Part shown: one piece after another, positions 25,101 through 36,400 of the stretch
How the letters are laid out: every line of letters begins with the position of its first letter
Position numbering within the stretch: position 1 is the stretch's first letter
Source: Kibdelosporangium aridum
GTDB taxonomy: Bacteria > Actinomycetota > Actinomycetes > Mycobacteriales > Pseudonocardiaceae
DNA length: 64,000 nt
Assembly: GCF_900176515.1 (NCBI RefSeq)
Contig: NZ_FWXV01000001.1
Location: 1,178,001 to 1,242,000 of the forward strand
Reading direction: 5' to 3'
The notes under the pieces: generated by a model
What the model was told of the DNA's origin: nothing
The model's database searches: none
Seen by the model: the letters and a program-made list of their open reading frames with translations, nothing else
Translations under genes and position numbers: made by a program

Positions 25101-26561
25101 ATGGCGTTTCTCAGCGACGAGACCTGGCGGGGACGGATCTTCCGAGGCTCATGGGTGGCGTCGGCAGGCGGTGACCGGGCTGTCGTGGCGCCCGCGACCG
25201 GCAGCGAACTCGGCCGCATCGGGATGGCCGCGCCCGACGACATCGCCGCGGCCTCCGCCGTTGCTGTGGAGGCGCAACGGGCGTGGGCCGCGACGCCTTT
25301 CCAACAGCGGGCAGCCGTTCTGCGCAAGGCAGCGGGTTTGTGGCGCGCGCACGCCGCCGAGATCGGCTACTGGCTGACGAGGGAGTCCGGCAGCATCGCG
25401 GGCAAGGTCGGCTTCGAGTTGCACGTGGCCGAACAGGAATGCCTTGAGGCCGCAACGCTTCCTGGGCGCCCCAGCGGGACAGTACTGCCCAGCGAGGCGC
25501 CGAGGCTGAGCATGGCGACACGTGTGCCCGCCGGTGTGGTCGGCGTGATCGCGCCCTTCAACGCCCCGCTGATTCTCGCGATCCGTTCCGTGGCACCGGC
25601 TTTGGCACTCGGCAACGCCGTTGTCCTCAAGCCGGACCCGCGCACCGCGGTGTGCGGCGGCGTGACGTTGGCTCGTGTCTTCGAGGAAGCTGGCTTGCCG
25701 CCGGGAGTTCTGCACGTTCTGCCCGGCGGACCGGACGCGGGCGAGGCGCTCGTGGCCGACCCGAACGTCCGTGTCATCTCGTTCACTGGTTCGACTGCTG
25801 CGGGGCGTCTTGTGGGGGAGGCGGCAGGCCGTCATCTGAAGCGCGCGCACCTCGAACTGGGCGGCAACTCGGCGTTGATCGTCACCGGAGACGCCGACTT
25901 GCAGCACGCGATCGGCGCGGCGGCGTGGGGATCGTTCTTCCACCAGGGCCAGATCTGCATGACCACCGGCAGGCACGTGGTGCACGAGTCGATCTTCGAC
26001 GACTACGTCCGGCTGCTCGCCGCCAAGGCCGACGCGCTGCCCGTCGGGGACCCCGCGGCGGGCGAAGTCGCGCTGGGGCCGGTGATCGACGCCGGACAGC
26101 GCGACAAGATCCACGCTCTGGTGACCGACTCGGTCGACGCGGGGGCGATTCTGGCCGCCGGCGGGAACTTCACGGATTTGTTCTACCGGCCGACCGTTCT
26201 CGCCGACACGACCGCAAGCTCCCGCGCGTACCGCGAGGAAGTCTTCGGCCCGGTCGCCGTGGTCACGCCGTTCGCTTCCGAGGACGACGCCGTGAAGCTG
26301 GCCTCCGACAGCGAATACGGTCTGTCGCTTGGCATTTTGACCGGCGACGCGATGCGCGGACTGGCGTTGGCTGAACGAATCCCGACGGGAATCGTGCACA
26401 TCAATGACCAGACGGTGAACGATGAGGCCAACGCACCCTTCGGTGGGGTTCGCGCGTCCGGGACCGGATCACGCTTCGGTGGCGCGGAGGCGAACATTGA
26501 GGCCTTCACCGAGACCCGCTGGGTGACCGTCCGCGGCGACATTCCCAGTTTCCCGTTGTAA
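25101..26561 (+). CDS. Aldehyde dehydrogenase (aromatic/benzaldehyde-type)
   Basis: 486 aa NAD(P)+-dependent aldehyde dehydrogenase. It has GVIAPFNAPLILAIRSVAPALALGN, the nucleotide loop FTGSTAAGRLVGE, general base E252 (LELGGNSA) and catalytic C286 (FHQGQICMTTGR). The HQGQICM context and the C-terminal HINDQTVNDEANAPFGG motif are those of benzaldehyde/vanillin dehydrogenases. Start ATG 25101 has AGGAG 6 nt upstream. It follows the MHYT gene by 72 nt on the same strand and is closed by a strong palindromic terminator. Confidence 0.9.
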   Translation: MAFLSDETWRGRIFRGSWVASAGGDRAVVAPATGSELGRIGMAAPDDIAAASAVAVEAQRAWAATPFQQRAAVLRKAAGLWRAHAAEIGYWLTRESGSIAGKVGFELHVAEQECLEAATLPGRPSGTVLPSEAPRLSMATRVPAGVVGVIAPFNAPLILAIRSVAPALALGNAVVLKPDPRTAVCGGVTLARVFEEAGLPPGVLHVLPGGPDAGEALVADPNVRVISFTGSTAAGRLVGEAAGRHLKRAHLELGGNSALIVTGDADLQHAIGAAAWGSFFHQGQICMTTGRHVVHESIFDDYVRLLAAKADALPVGDPAAGEVALGPVIDAGQRDKIHALVTDSVDAGAILAAGGNFTDLFYRPTVLADTTASSRAYREEVFGPVAVVTPFASEDDAVKLASDSEYGLSLGILTGDAMRGLALAERIPTGIVHINDQTVNDEANAPFGGVRASGTGSRFGGAEANIEAFTETRWVTVRGDIPSFPL

Positions 26562-26577
26562 GCACCGTCACGCCGTC

Positions 26578-26605
26578 AAGGGACCCGGCCGCGGCCGGGT
26601 CCCTT
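26578..26605. terminator. 28-bp perfect palindrome terminator after the aldehyde dehydrogenase
   Basis: AAGGGACCCGGCC and its exact inverse GGCCGGGTCCCTT flank a central CG-rich turn, beginning 16 nt after the stop codon. The stem is 12-13 bp and ends in TTCATC. It separates the dehydrogenase from the polyketide operon. Confidence 0.85.
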
Positions 26606-26964
26606 CATCGTTTCAGCCCACTGCCTGCACTCACTCTGGTGAGTGGATTGTGGCGTGGAAGGTGTGGTTCCCAGACAACCGTCACCCGTCGCGTGAGAAA
26701 TTCTCACAAGGGTGTGGACGGCGCTCCGGTTTGTTTGTACGGTGATCGTCGTGCGACGGACCGTCACTACAGGAACCCATTGTGTGACAGGTCCATCGGG
26801 CGCAGGTGTCAAACAAAGACCCGAAACATTTTCGTTGCGACGAAGTTAACCCGCAGAAACGGTTGTAAACGGTCCGGAAACGTCCCGCCGGGGTGGCGCT
26901 CCGGTAGTTCACCACTGGTTTCCTTTCACATCCCTTGCCCTGTAGGTGTGGAGGAGGAATCGAT
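26606..26964 (+). promoter_or_regulatory. Leader/promoter region of the polyketide-glycolipid operon
   Basis: No gene is seen in this 359-bp gap, which is markedly less GC-rich than its surroundings around 26800-26880. It holds a small inverted repeat (TTCGT-TGCG-ACGAA near 26830) and a repeated AAACGGT element (near 26858-26875). GGAGGAGGA at 26951-26959 is the ribosome site for the TTG start at 26965. No -10/-35 boxes can be assigned with confidence. Confidence 0.45.
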
Positions 26965-29900
26965 TTGAGCGCGCTTTCCTGTCGTGACCTGGTCATTGGT
27001 GTGAGCCCGTTCGGCGAGCCCAACGCCGCACTCGTCGTCGCCGTCGAGCGTGCCGGTGGTCTCGGCGTGCTCGACCTCGGCCGCGATCGCGTGCGAGCGC
27101 TGGCCGAGCTCGCGCTCGTTCGACGACGACTGGCCGGCCCCTTCGGTGTCCGGCTTGCCCCGGACTGTCCACTTAGTCCGGACGAGCTGGCGGACGACGT
27201 CGACACAATCGTTACGCCCCAACTTGTTTCAAGTCCTGGCCGAAGAGTCATCGTTGAGGTGACCTCGGTCGACGAAGCGCGCGCCGCGGTCCTGTCCGGT
27301 GCCAGCGGACTGGTCGCACGCGGCAGTGAGTCGGGCGGACGGGTCGGTGAACTGACCACGTTCGTGCTCCTGCAGCGGCTGCTCGCCGAGTTCGACGTGC
27401 CCGTGTGGGCGGCTGGGGGGATCGGGCCGAATACCGCTGCCGCGGCCGTCGCGGGTGGGGCTCGTGGCGTCCTTCTGGACAGTCAGTTCGCACTTGCCGA
27501 CGAAGTCCGTGATTGTCTGAATGTCGAGGTCACGGCCGCAATTTCCGGGATGGACGGCGCCGACACCGCTATTGTCGACGGGCATCGCGTGCTGGCCCGC
27601 CCGGGCGCGGGTTATGCCCTGCGGATCGGTCAGGACGGCGCGCTGGCCGATGGGTTGCGGCAATCGTGCCGCACCGCAGGCGGTGTCGTGCAATTAATTC
27701 AGAAAACTGTGAAGGCCAATCTCGAATTGGCCGCGCGGAATCCAGCACTGCGGCCGGATGGACCTTTCTGCGCGCGTGCGAATGGACTACGTTACCCGCT
27801 CGCACAAGGGCCGATGACCCGCGTGAGCGATCAACCCCCCTTCGCCGAGGCCGTCGCCGAGGCCGGCGGGCTGCCGTTCCTGGCTCTCGCGTTGATGAAC
27901 GGTGAGCAGACCCGGTCGCTGTTGACCCGGACAGCCGCTCGGCTGGGCACCCGTCCGTGGGGTGTCGGAATACTCGGTTTCGCCGAGCCGGAACTGCGGC
28001 AGGCCCAATTGGCGGAAGTCCTTGCCGTCAAACCGCCGTACGCCATCGTCGCGGGTGGCAACCCGGCGCAGGCCCGTGTGCTCGAAGATGCCGGGATCGA
28101 GGCGTTCCTGCACGTCCCGTCGCCCGCGCTGCTGCAGAACTTTTTGGACGACGGCGCCCGCAAGTTCGTCTTCGAAGGGTGGGAGTGCGGCGGCCACACG
28201 GGTCCGCGATCCAGCTTCACCCTGTGGGAGCAGCAGATCTCGGTGCTGCGGCGCAGGGCGTCGCTCGACGACGTCAGCGTGCTGTTCGCAGGCGGGATCC
28301 ACGACGAACGCTCGGCCGCGATGGTGTCGGCGATGAGCGCGCCCCTGGTCGACAAGGGCGCGAGCGTCGGCGCACTGATGGGCACGGCCTACCTGTTCAC
28401 GCGCGAAGCCGTCGAACACGGCGCGATCACCCCGGTGTTCCAGCAGGTCGCGGTGGAATGCGAGCAGACCGCGCTGCTGGAGACCTCACCGGGGCACAGC
28501 GTGCGGTGCGCCCAGTCGTCCTTTGTGGACATTTTCGAGCAGGCCAAGGCGGACCTCGCCGACGCGCCCAAGCAAGAAGCATGGGAGCAGTTGGAGAAGC
28601 TGAACCTCGGCAGGCTGCGGATCGCCAGCCGCGCGCTCAAGCGCGAGGGGCAGGAGCTGATCGGCGTCGATGCGGACGAGCAGCGCCGGGCCGGGATGTT
28701 CATGATCGGTCAAGTGGCGACGCTGCGGTCCGAGCTGACCGACATCGCCAGCCTGCACGAGGAGGTCACCAGCCAGCAGTTCCTGCGGGCCAGGTACGCC
28801 GAGCTCGCCGAGCGGCCGGCCGAGCAGCGGGCCGACCCGCTGGACGTCGCGATCGTCGGGATGGCCGCGATGCTGCCTGGCGCGGGTGACGTCGCCGAGT
28901 ACTGGGCCAACATCGTGTCCGGTGTCGACGCGATCAGTGAAGTCCCGGCCGAGCGGTGGAACCCTGAGCTGTACCAGGACGCCACGCCGTCGCGGTGGGG
29001 TGGATTCCTCGATCCGGTCGCGTTCGACCCGCTCGCGTACGGCATCCCGCCGACCTCGCTGACCTCGATCGAACCCGCACAACTGCTTGCTCTGGAAGCC
29101 GCGGCGCGGGCACTGCGCGACGCCGGGTACGAGACCCGCGAGTTCGACCGGGAACGCACGTCGGTGATCTTCGGTGCCGAAGCGGGAGCGGACCTGGCCA
29201 ACGCGTACACCGTGCGGTCGGCACTGCCCGCCCTGTACGGCAGCGCACCGGAAGGGCTCGACGAGTACCTGCCCACGTTGACCGAGGACTCGTTCCCCGG
29301 CGTGCTGGGCAACGTCATCGCCGGGCGCATCGCCAACCGGCTCGACCTGGGCGGCGCCAACTACACCGTCGACGCGGCCTGCGCGTCGAGCCTGGCCGCC
29401 CTGGACGTCGCCTGCAAGGAACTCAAGGCCGGTACCAGTGACATGGTGTTGTGCGGGGCCGTTGACCTGCACAACAGCGCGCACGACTACCTGATGTTCG
29501 CCTCGGTCAAGGCCTTGTCGCCCAGCGGCCGGTGCGCCACGTTCGACTCGGCTGCCGACGGGATCGCACTGGGCGAAGGTGTGGCGTGTGTCGTGCTCAA
29601 GCGCTTGGCCGACGCCGAACGGGACGGTGACCGGATCTACGCCGTGGTCAAGGGAATCGGCGCCTCCAGCGACGGCAAGTCCTTGGGACTCACGGCCCCA
29701 CGCGCCGACGGGCAACGCCGTGCGCTGCAACGGGCTTACGGTTCGGCTGGCGTTTCGGTGAAGGAAGTCGGGCTCGTCGAGGCCCACGGCACCGGCACGG
29801 TCGTCGGCGACCGGACCGAGCTGGCGGCACTGACCGAGATGTTCAGTGACGCCGGAGCGCAAGCCGGCAGCGCCACGATCGGCTCGGTGAAATCGCAGAT

Positions 29901-32900
29901 CGGGCACACCAAGTGCACAGCGGGCCTGGCCGGGCTGATCAAGGCCGCGACCGCCGTGCACACCGGGATCCGGCCGGGCACACTGCACGTCACCAAGCCC
30001 AATCCCTACTACAAGCCCGAGACCAGCCCGTTCGCCTTCGGCCACCGCACCTGGTCGGCCCCTGCCGAGCAGCGCACGGCCGGAGTCAGCGCGTTCGGGT
30101 TCGGCGGGACCAACTTCCACACCGTCATCACCGGCTACGGCGGAGTCGACGAGCCCTGGCACGGCCTGCGCGAATGGCCTGCCGAGCTGTTGGTGTTCCG
30201 TGGCTCGGACGCAGCGGCCGCGCAACGGGCCGCCGAGCGGCTCGCCCGGCTGGCACAGGCCAATGAGGACGCGGGACGGCCCAAAGCCTTGCGTGACATG
30301 GCAGCGACCGCGGCCGCGATCTCACCAAGCCAGCCGATCCAGGCTGTGGCCGTAGTGACCAACATCGACGAGCTGCTAGACGTCTTGGCAGACGTCCAGG
30401 CGTGGCGTGCGTCGGGATCTGTGCGACTGCGCCACGACGGCGAGCCGCCGAAGGTCGCGTTCCTCTACCCAGGCCAGGGCAGTCAACGGCCGGGCATGCT
30501 GCTGGATCTGTTCACCGCGTTCCCGCGACTGCAGGAGACGTTGCGGCTGGCCGGTGGACGCTACGAGAGCGTGATGTTCCCGGCCGCGGCCACGACGCCC
30601 GAGGAAGCGGAGCGGCAACGAGCCGCGATCACCGACACGACCGTTGCCCAGCCCACGCTTGGCATCGCGGGACTCGCGATGACGGAACTGCTGGCGTGGC
30701 TCGGGGTTCGGCCGGACATGGCGGGCGGGCACAGTTACGGCGAACTCGTCGCGTTGACCGCGGCCGGGGTGTTCCAGCCGGAGCAGTTGCTGGAGCTGAG
30801 CGAAGCGCGGGCGAAAGCCATCGTCAGCGCGATCGGCGACGACCCGGGCACCATGGCAGCGGTAACGGGCGCGATCGAGGACGTCCGGAAACTCGTGCCG
30901 GACACCGTCGTGGTCGCCAACCACAACTCGCCGACCCAGGCGGTGATCTCCGGCGGTACGACAGCGATCGCCGAGGCTGTCGAGCGGCTGAAGGAAGCCG
31001 GGCTGTCGGCGCGGACCATTCCGGTCGCGGCGGCGTTCCACAGTCCACTGGTCGCGCAGGCCGAACACATCTTCGCGGACGTTCTCACATCGCAGGAAGT
31101 CCGGCAGGCGCAGTTCCCGGTGTGGTCCAATGTGGACGCGGAGCCGTATCGGGACGTGCGGGCGACCATGGCCCGTCAGGTCGCGGCCGAGGTCCGGTTC
31201 GTCGACCAGATCGAGGCGATGTACCGGGCCGGTGCGCGGGTGTTCGTCGAGGCTGGGCCGAGCGGTGTGCTCACCGGGCTGGTCCGCAAGATTCTCGGTG
31301 ACCGGCCGTACACCGCGGTGTCGTGTGACGCTCCCGGCCAGAACGGGATCAGGACCTTCCTCGCCACGCTGGCCGAACTGGCCGTCGCGGGCGTCCCGGT
31401 CGACGTGGCTCCGCTGTTCACCGGACGGGCCGAACCGGTCCGGCTCGAGGACATTCCGTCCCGCCCCAAGTGGTTCGTTGATGGAGGACTCGTGCGTGAC
31501 GCCAACGGAAAAGCGTTGAGTGGCGGCCTGCGCCCGGCCACCGAGGCGCCCAAACTCACCGTCCCAACGGGACTGAACCGGGACGCGATCGTCAAGGAAT
31601 TCCTCGACGGCATGCGCGAAGCCGTCGCCGCCCAGCGTGATGTGATGCTCGGCTACCTCGGCACGGCGCCTGTACCTGTCAGTGCGCCTCCGGCTCCGGC
31701 CGTGATTGCTGAGGTTGTGGCACCCGAGCCGGTGAAGGAGCCGGAGCGGGCCGTCGACGTCGGCACGGTCGTGCTGGAGACGATCAGTGCCCGCACCGGC
31801 TATCCGCCCGAGATGCTGGAGCCAGGCCTTGACCTGGAAGCCGACCTGTCGATCGACTCGATCAAGCGGACCGAGATCATCGGCGAGCTCGCCACCGCAC
31901 TCGGCGTGACCGGCGACAGCACGACTGTCGAGGCGCTGACCCGGATCAAGACCATCGAAGGAATCGTCGGCTGGTTCGGCCAGCGTGACACCACGCCAGC
32001 ACCTGCGCCAAAACAGGAGAAGGTGGCAGTCGAAGGCGGCCGTCCAGTCCGGCAAGTGCCCACAGTGGTCACCATCGACGCGTGCCCGCAACCCACTTCG
32101 CTGGCAGGGCAGCGGGTGCTGATCGTGGATGACGGCGGCAACGTCGGTCTGGAGATCGCCGACCGGATCGAACGGCTCGGTGGAACACCGCACACGGTCG
32201 ACCAGCTGTCAGGCGTAGACGCTGATTACGTCCTGTACCTCAGCGCGCTCAGGTCGACCGGCGAGCCGACTCTGCCCGAGGCCTACGAGGAGATCCGGGC
32301 GTGTCTCACAGCCGGGATCAAGGGCCTGATCGTGGCCACCGCGGGCGGCGGCACCTTTGGGTACGGCGAGCCCGAAGACCACCATGAGCCCCTCGACCTC
32401 GGTATGCACGGCCTGATCAGAACGGCCGCACTGGAGTACCCGGACCTGCACATCCGTGCGGTCGACGTGAGTGCGAAGGAAAGCGACTCGCTGATCGCCC
32501 TTTCCCTGCTGGCCGAATTGACCACAGTGGACGGCCCGGTGATCGTCGGGCACGCCTCCGGCCAGCGGTACACGATCGAACTGGGCGTCTCGGAGATCCA
32601 GGGCGACGGCACGCCTGACCTCGATGAGGACAGCGTGGTGCTGCTGACCGGTGGCGCACGGGGAATCACCGCCCTCGCGGCGATCGCACTGGCCGAGCGG
32701 ACAGGATGCCGCATCGAACTCATCGGCCGGACAGCCCCGCCGAAGGGACCTGAGGACCCGCGAACAGCGTCGGCTCAGAACGAGGCCGAACTTCGCCGGG
32801 CTCTCATCGAGACGGGACTGAAGGACCGCGAAGAGATCGCCGCGCAAGCCCGGCAGATCCTGGCCGAGCGGGAGATCCGCGCGACCATGGACGCGTTGCG

Positions 32901-33435
32901 GTCCTCAGCGGCGTCTGTGCGCTACCACGCGTGTGATGTGCAGGACGTCGAAGCTGTGCACGCGGTGATCGCCGACATCGCCGGCAGATTCGGCCGGATC
33001 GACGGCGTGGTGCACGGTGCGGGCATCCTCGACGACAAGCTGATCGCCGACAAGACCCCGGAGGCCTTCGCCAGGGTCTACAACACCAAGGTCGACGGCG
33101 CGCGAGCGCTGGCGAAGGCACTGAGCCACGACCCGAAGTTCGTGGTGTTGTTCGGCAGCATCAGCGGTGTCCTCGGCAACCGTGGCCAAGCCGACTACGC
33201 GGCGGCCAACGACACCCTTGATCGGATCGCCCGATTCTGGACAACCCAGACCGACGCGCGCGTGGTGAGCGTCGACTGGGGCCCGTGGGCAGGCAGCGGG
33301 ATGGCGGCGGATCTCGCCGAGGAGTACGCACGCCGTGGCATCCAGCTGATCGACCCGCGCGAAGGTGTCGCGTGCCTGTTGCGTGAGATCGCGGTTGGTG
33401 ACGCCGTCCAGGTGGTCTATCAATGCGCCTCGTAG
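26965..33435 (+). CDS. Iterative type I PKS, PUFA-synthase-like: NPD-NPD-KS-AT-ACP-KR
   Basis: 2156 aa. Residues ~1-250 and ~265-560 are two nitronate-monooxygenase/PfaD-like barrels; the second has FEGWECGGHTGPRSS, the first a weaker GLVARGSESGGRVG. Such flavin domains act as enoyl reductases in polyunsaturated fatty acid synthases. KS (~623-1040): C806 in DAACASSLA, H941 in EAHGTGT, H981 in QIGHTKC. AT (~1160-1460): S1257 in GHSYGE. One ACP: S1632 in LSIDSIKRTEI, the PUFA-synthase ACP signature. KR (~1890-2110): TGGARGIT and Y2078. Start TTG 26965 follows GGAGGAGGA. No thioesterase domain. The last 13 nt overlap the next gene. Confidence 0.92.
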   Translation: MSALSCRDLVIGVSPFGEPNAALVVAVERAGGLGVLDLGRDRVRALAELALVRRRLAGPFGVRLAPDCPLSPDELADDVDTIVTPQLVSSPGRRVIVEVTSVDEARAAVLSGASGLVARGSESGGRVGELTTFVLLQRLLAEFDVPVWAAGGIGPNTAAAAVAGGARGVLLDSQFALADEVRDCLNVEVTAAISGMDGADTAIVDGHRVLARPGAGYALRIGQDGALADGLRQSCRTAGGVVQLIQKTVKANLELAARNPALRPDGPFCARANGLRYPLAQGPMTRVSDQPPFAEAVAEAGGLPFLALALMNGEQTRSLLTRTAARLGTRPWGVGILGFAEPELRQAQLAEVLAVKPPYAIVAGGNPAQARVLEDAGIEAFLHVPSPALLQNFLDDGARKFVFEGWECGGHTGPRSSFTLWEQQISVLRRRASLDDVSVLFAGGIHDERSAAMVSAMSAPLVDKGASVGALMGTAYLFTREAVEHGAITPVFQQVAVECEQTALLETSPGHSVRCAQSSFVDIFEQAKADLADAPKQEAWEQLEKLNLGRLRIASRALKREGQELIGVDADEQRRAGMFMIGQVATLRSELTDIASLHEEVTSQQFLRARYAELAERPAEQRADPLDVAIVGMAAMLPGAGDVAEYWANIVSGVDAISEVPAERWNPELYQDATPSRWGGFLDPVAFDPLAYGIPPTSLTSIEPAQLLALEAAARALRDAGYETREFDRERTSVIFGAEAGADLANAYTVRSALPALYGSAPEGLDEYLPTLTEDSFPGVLGNVIAGRIANRLDLGGANYTVDAACASSLAALDVACKELKAGTSDMVLCGAVDLHNSAHDYLMFASVKALSPSGRCATFDSAADGIALGEGVACVVLKRLADAERDGDRIYAVVKGIGASSDGKSLGLTAPRADGQRRALQRAYGSAGVSVKEVGLVEAHGTGTVVGDRTELAALTEMFSDAGAQAGSATIGSVKSQIGHTKCTAGLAGLIKAATAVHTGIRPGTLHVTKPNPYYKPETSPFAFGHRTWSAPAEQRTAGVSAFGFGGTNFHTVITGYGGVDEPWHGLREWPAELLVFRGSDAAAAQRAAERLARLAQANEDAGRPKALRDMAATAAAISPSQPIQAVAVVTNIDELLDVLADVQAWRASGSVRLRHDGEPPKVAFLYPGQGSQRPGMLLDLFTAFPRLQETLRLAGGRYESVMFPAAATTPEEAERQRAAITDTTVAQPTLGIAGLAMTELLAWLGVRPDMAGGHSYGELVALTAAGVFQPEQLLELSEARAKAIVSAIGDDPGTMAAVTGAIEDVRKLVPDTVVVANHNSPTQAVISGGTTAIAEAVERLKEAGLSARTIPVAAAFHSPLVAQAEHIFADVLTSQEVRQAQFPVWSNVDAEPYRDVRATMARQVAAEVRFVDQIEAMYRAGARVFVEAGPSGVLTGLVRKILGDRPYTAVSCDAPGQNGIRTFLATLAELAVAGVPVDVAPLFTGRAEPVRLEDIPSRPKWFVDGGLVRDANGKALSGGLRPATEAPKLTVPTGLNRDAIVKEFLDGMREAVAAQRDVMLGYLGTAPVPVSAPPAPAVIAEVVAPEPVKEPERAVDVGTVVLETISARTGYPPEMLEPGLDLEADLSIDSIKRTEIIGELATALGVTGDSTTVEALTRIKTIEGIVGWFGQRDTTPAPAPKQEKVAVEGGRPVRQVPTVVTIDACPQPTSLAGQRVLIVDDGGNVGLEIADRIERLGGTPHTVDQLSGVDADYVLYLSALRSTGEPTLPEAYEEIRACLTAGIKGLIVATAGGGTFGYGEPEDHHEPLDLGMHGLIRTAALEYPDLHIRAVDVSAKESDSLIALSLLAELTTVDGPVIVGHASGQRYTIELGVSEIQGDGTPDLDEDSVVLLTGGARGITALAAIALAERTGCRIELIGRTAPPKGPEDPRTASAQNEAELRRALIETGLKDREEIAAQARQILAEREIRATMDALRSSAASVRYHACDVQDVEAVHAVIADIAGRFGRIDGVVHGAGILDDKLIADKTPEAFARVYNTKVDGARALAKALSHDPKFVVLFGSISGVLGNRGQADYAAANDTLDRIARFWTTQTDARVVSVDWGPWAGSGMAADLAEEYARRGIQLIDPREGVACLLREIAVGDAVQVVYQCAS

Positions 33436-36400
33436 GCAGTGTCGATTCCGTCGCGATCGTCGGCATGGGGGCGTTGTTCCCCGGCGCCGCCGATGTGCCG
33501 GCGTTCTGGCACAACATCGTCGGATCGGTCGACGCGATCGGCACGATCCCGGCCGAACGCTGGGATCCGGCCATCTACTACGACCCGTCCGGCGTCCAAG
33601 CAAGCGACCGGTTCTACTGCAGGCGCGGCGGGTTCCTCGACGACCTCGCGATGTTCGACCCAACGAGGTTCGGCATCATGCCGTCCACAGTGGACGCGGC
33701 CGAACCTGACCAGCTGCTTGCTCTCGGCGTGGCCGCCGAGGCGATTGCCGACGCGGGCGGCGAACAAGCTCTGCCCGACCGGGCGAAGGTCGGGGTCGTG
33801 GTCGGCCGCGGCGGCTACCTGACGCCCGGCTGCGCCCGCCTTGACCAGCGCGTCCAAGTCGGGCAGTTGATCTCGGTCGTGCAGGACCTCATGCCCGGAG
33901 TCGACGCCAAAGCTCTCCGGCAGGCGATCGCCGAACGGCTCGGCCCCGAGCAGCCGGAGGCATCCATTGGCTTGGTGCCCAACCTGGCCGCGTCCAGGAT
34001 CGCCAACCGGTTCGACCTGCTCGGTCCCGCGTACACAGTGGACGCGGCCTGCGCTTCGGGCCTTGTGGCCGTCGAGCACGCGGTCCGCGAGCTGATCTCC
34101 GGCCGGTGCGACGCGATGCTGGCCGGTGCGGTGCACGTGTCGCATCACCCGACATTGTGGAGCGTGTTCACGCAACTGCGTGCGCTCAGCGTGAAGGAGC
34201 GGATCCGGCCGTTCGACCGGGAAGCCGACGGAACCCTGCTGTCCGAGGGCGTCGGCATGGTCCTGCTCAAGCGTTTCGACGATGCCGTGGCCAATGGCGA
34301 CCGGATCTACGCCGTGATCCGTGGTGTCGCAACGGCGAGTGACGGCCGGGCGACGAGCATGATGACGCCGAACCCGGAAGGCCAACTCCTGGCCGTGCGC
34401 AGAGCTTGGCACGAAGCCGGACTCGAACCCGGCGACGGCCTCGGCCTGATCGAAGCGCACGGCACGGCGACACCGGCCGGTGACGCGGCCGAGCTGAGCA
34501 CGATGATCAAGGCGTTCGGTGCGGTGGGAGCTCAGGTCGGAATCGGCACGGTCAAGTCGATGATCGGGCACGCGATGCCCGCGGCGGGGATGGCCGGGCT
34601 GATCAAAGCCGCTCTCGCCGTGCACCACGCGACTTTGCCGCCGACACTGCACATCGAGGACCCGCATCCGGCCCTCGCAGGCACCCGGTTCGAGCCCGTA
34701 CTCGAACCGAAGGCGTGGGACGGGTTGCGTCGGGCAGGTGTGAACGCCTTCGGCTTCGGCGGAATCAACGCACACGTCGTTCTCGAGCAAGCGAGCGACT
34801 CAGGCGCAGTACAGCCGGATCCGTTGGCGCCCGTGCTGTTCCTCTCGGCGAACTCGGCCGAGGAACTCGAACGGGAACTGCTGGCCGAAGACGCCGATCT
34901 GCTGAGCCGGGCCGCGCTGCGGACTCGGGCGCAGGACAAGCCGTGCCGGTTGGTGATCTGGCAGCCGGACGCCCGCAGGCTCAAGCTGGCCCGGCAAGTC
35001 GTGGCCAGGGGTAAGAAGTGGACCGGCAGGCACGACATCTGGTTCTCGCCGAAGCCGTTGCTGACCCGCAACGACCAGATCGCCTTCCTGTTCCCCGGGT
35101 TCGAACAACGCGGCACGGCCGAGCTGTCCGGTGAGGAGTCAGTGGTCGACCACGCGCTGACGTTGCTGCGAGCCGGTCGGCGGCAGGCGCACAAACTGCG
35201 GGAAGCCGGGATCGTGCCGAGTGCGATGGCCGGGCACAGCATGGGGGAGTGGACCGCGATGATCGTCGCGGGCATCTACCCCACGATCGACGAGTTCGTC
35301 GAGTCGCTTCGCCCAGGCATGGTCGGGGTCGCGGACGTGGTCTACGCGGCGCTCGGTTGCTCGGCGGAGAAAGCCCAGGCGATCCTGGACGAGCTCAGGG
35401 TCAACGTGGTCGTCAGCCACGACAACTGTCCACATCAGTCGGTCATCTGCGGACCGGCGCCAGACCTCGCCAGGGCCGCGGAAAGCCTCAAGGAACACGG
35501 AATCCTTGCCCAGATCATGCCGTTCCGGACCGGCTTCCACACTCCGGCGCTCGCCCCGTACCTGCAGGGAGCCAAGGCCACGGTCGAGGCTCTCGCCGTG
35601 CATCCGCCGTCGATCCCGGTCTGGTCCGCCACCTCGTTGGCGCCAATGCCGGACGACCCAGCCGCGATCCGGGAACTCGTGCTGCGGCACCTCGTCGAAC
35701 CCGTCCGGTTCCGGCCGCTGCTGCAACGGTTGCACGACCACGGGATCCGTGCGTTCGTCCAGGTCGGTGCGGGGAGCTTGCCCGGCTTCGTCGAGGACAC
35801 GCTGACCGGCCAGGGTTTCGTGGCCATCGCGGGCGATTCCGAGCATCGGGCCGCCGCGGCTCTGTGGGCGTTCGGTCTGCAGCGCGGTCATGGCGGAAAA
35901 CGACTCTCGCTCGGCCTCAAGCCTGTCAAGCTTGACCCCATCACCGTCGACCAGCCAGTGACCGTGGACGCTTCGACCGCGGTGGGTGTTGCCCTGAGCG
36001 CGGTTCTGGCGGAGACCACGGCGGTCGCGCGCGAGGTCGCCGACGCACTGGCCGCGCCCAAGCCGACCGAAGTCGAGCTGAGCAGGGTCTTCTCGGTACA
36101 GACCATGCCGCACCTGGTGGACCACTCGATCTTCCCGCAACCCGATGGATGGCACGATCTGTCCGACGGGTTCCCGATCGTGCCGATCACCGGCCTGGTC
36201 GAGGTGATCAAGGACGCGGCCAGGGCCGTCGCCCCATCCGGTGTGGTGAGCGCGGTCGAGTCGGTACGAGCCATGCGTTGGCTGGACGTCGAGCCCGCGC
36301 GTGAAGTCCGCATCACAGCCAAGCTGGACGGCGACGTGGTTCGTGTCCGCGTCGGCGACTACGCCGAAGGGCTCGTGCGAATCGAGCCTGCCTACCCGAA

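Noticed and set aside
30376..32193. 605-aa open frame on the minus strand inside the PKS
   Set aside because: It is antisense to AT and ACP domains with recognised catalytic motifs on the plus strand.
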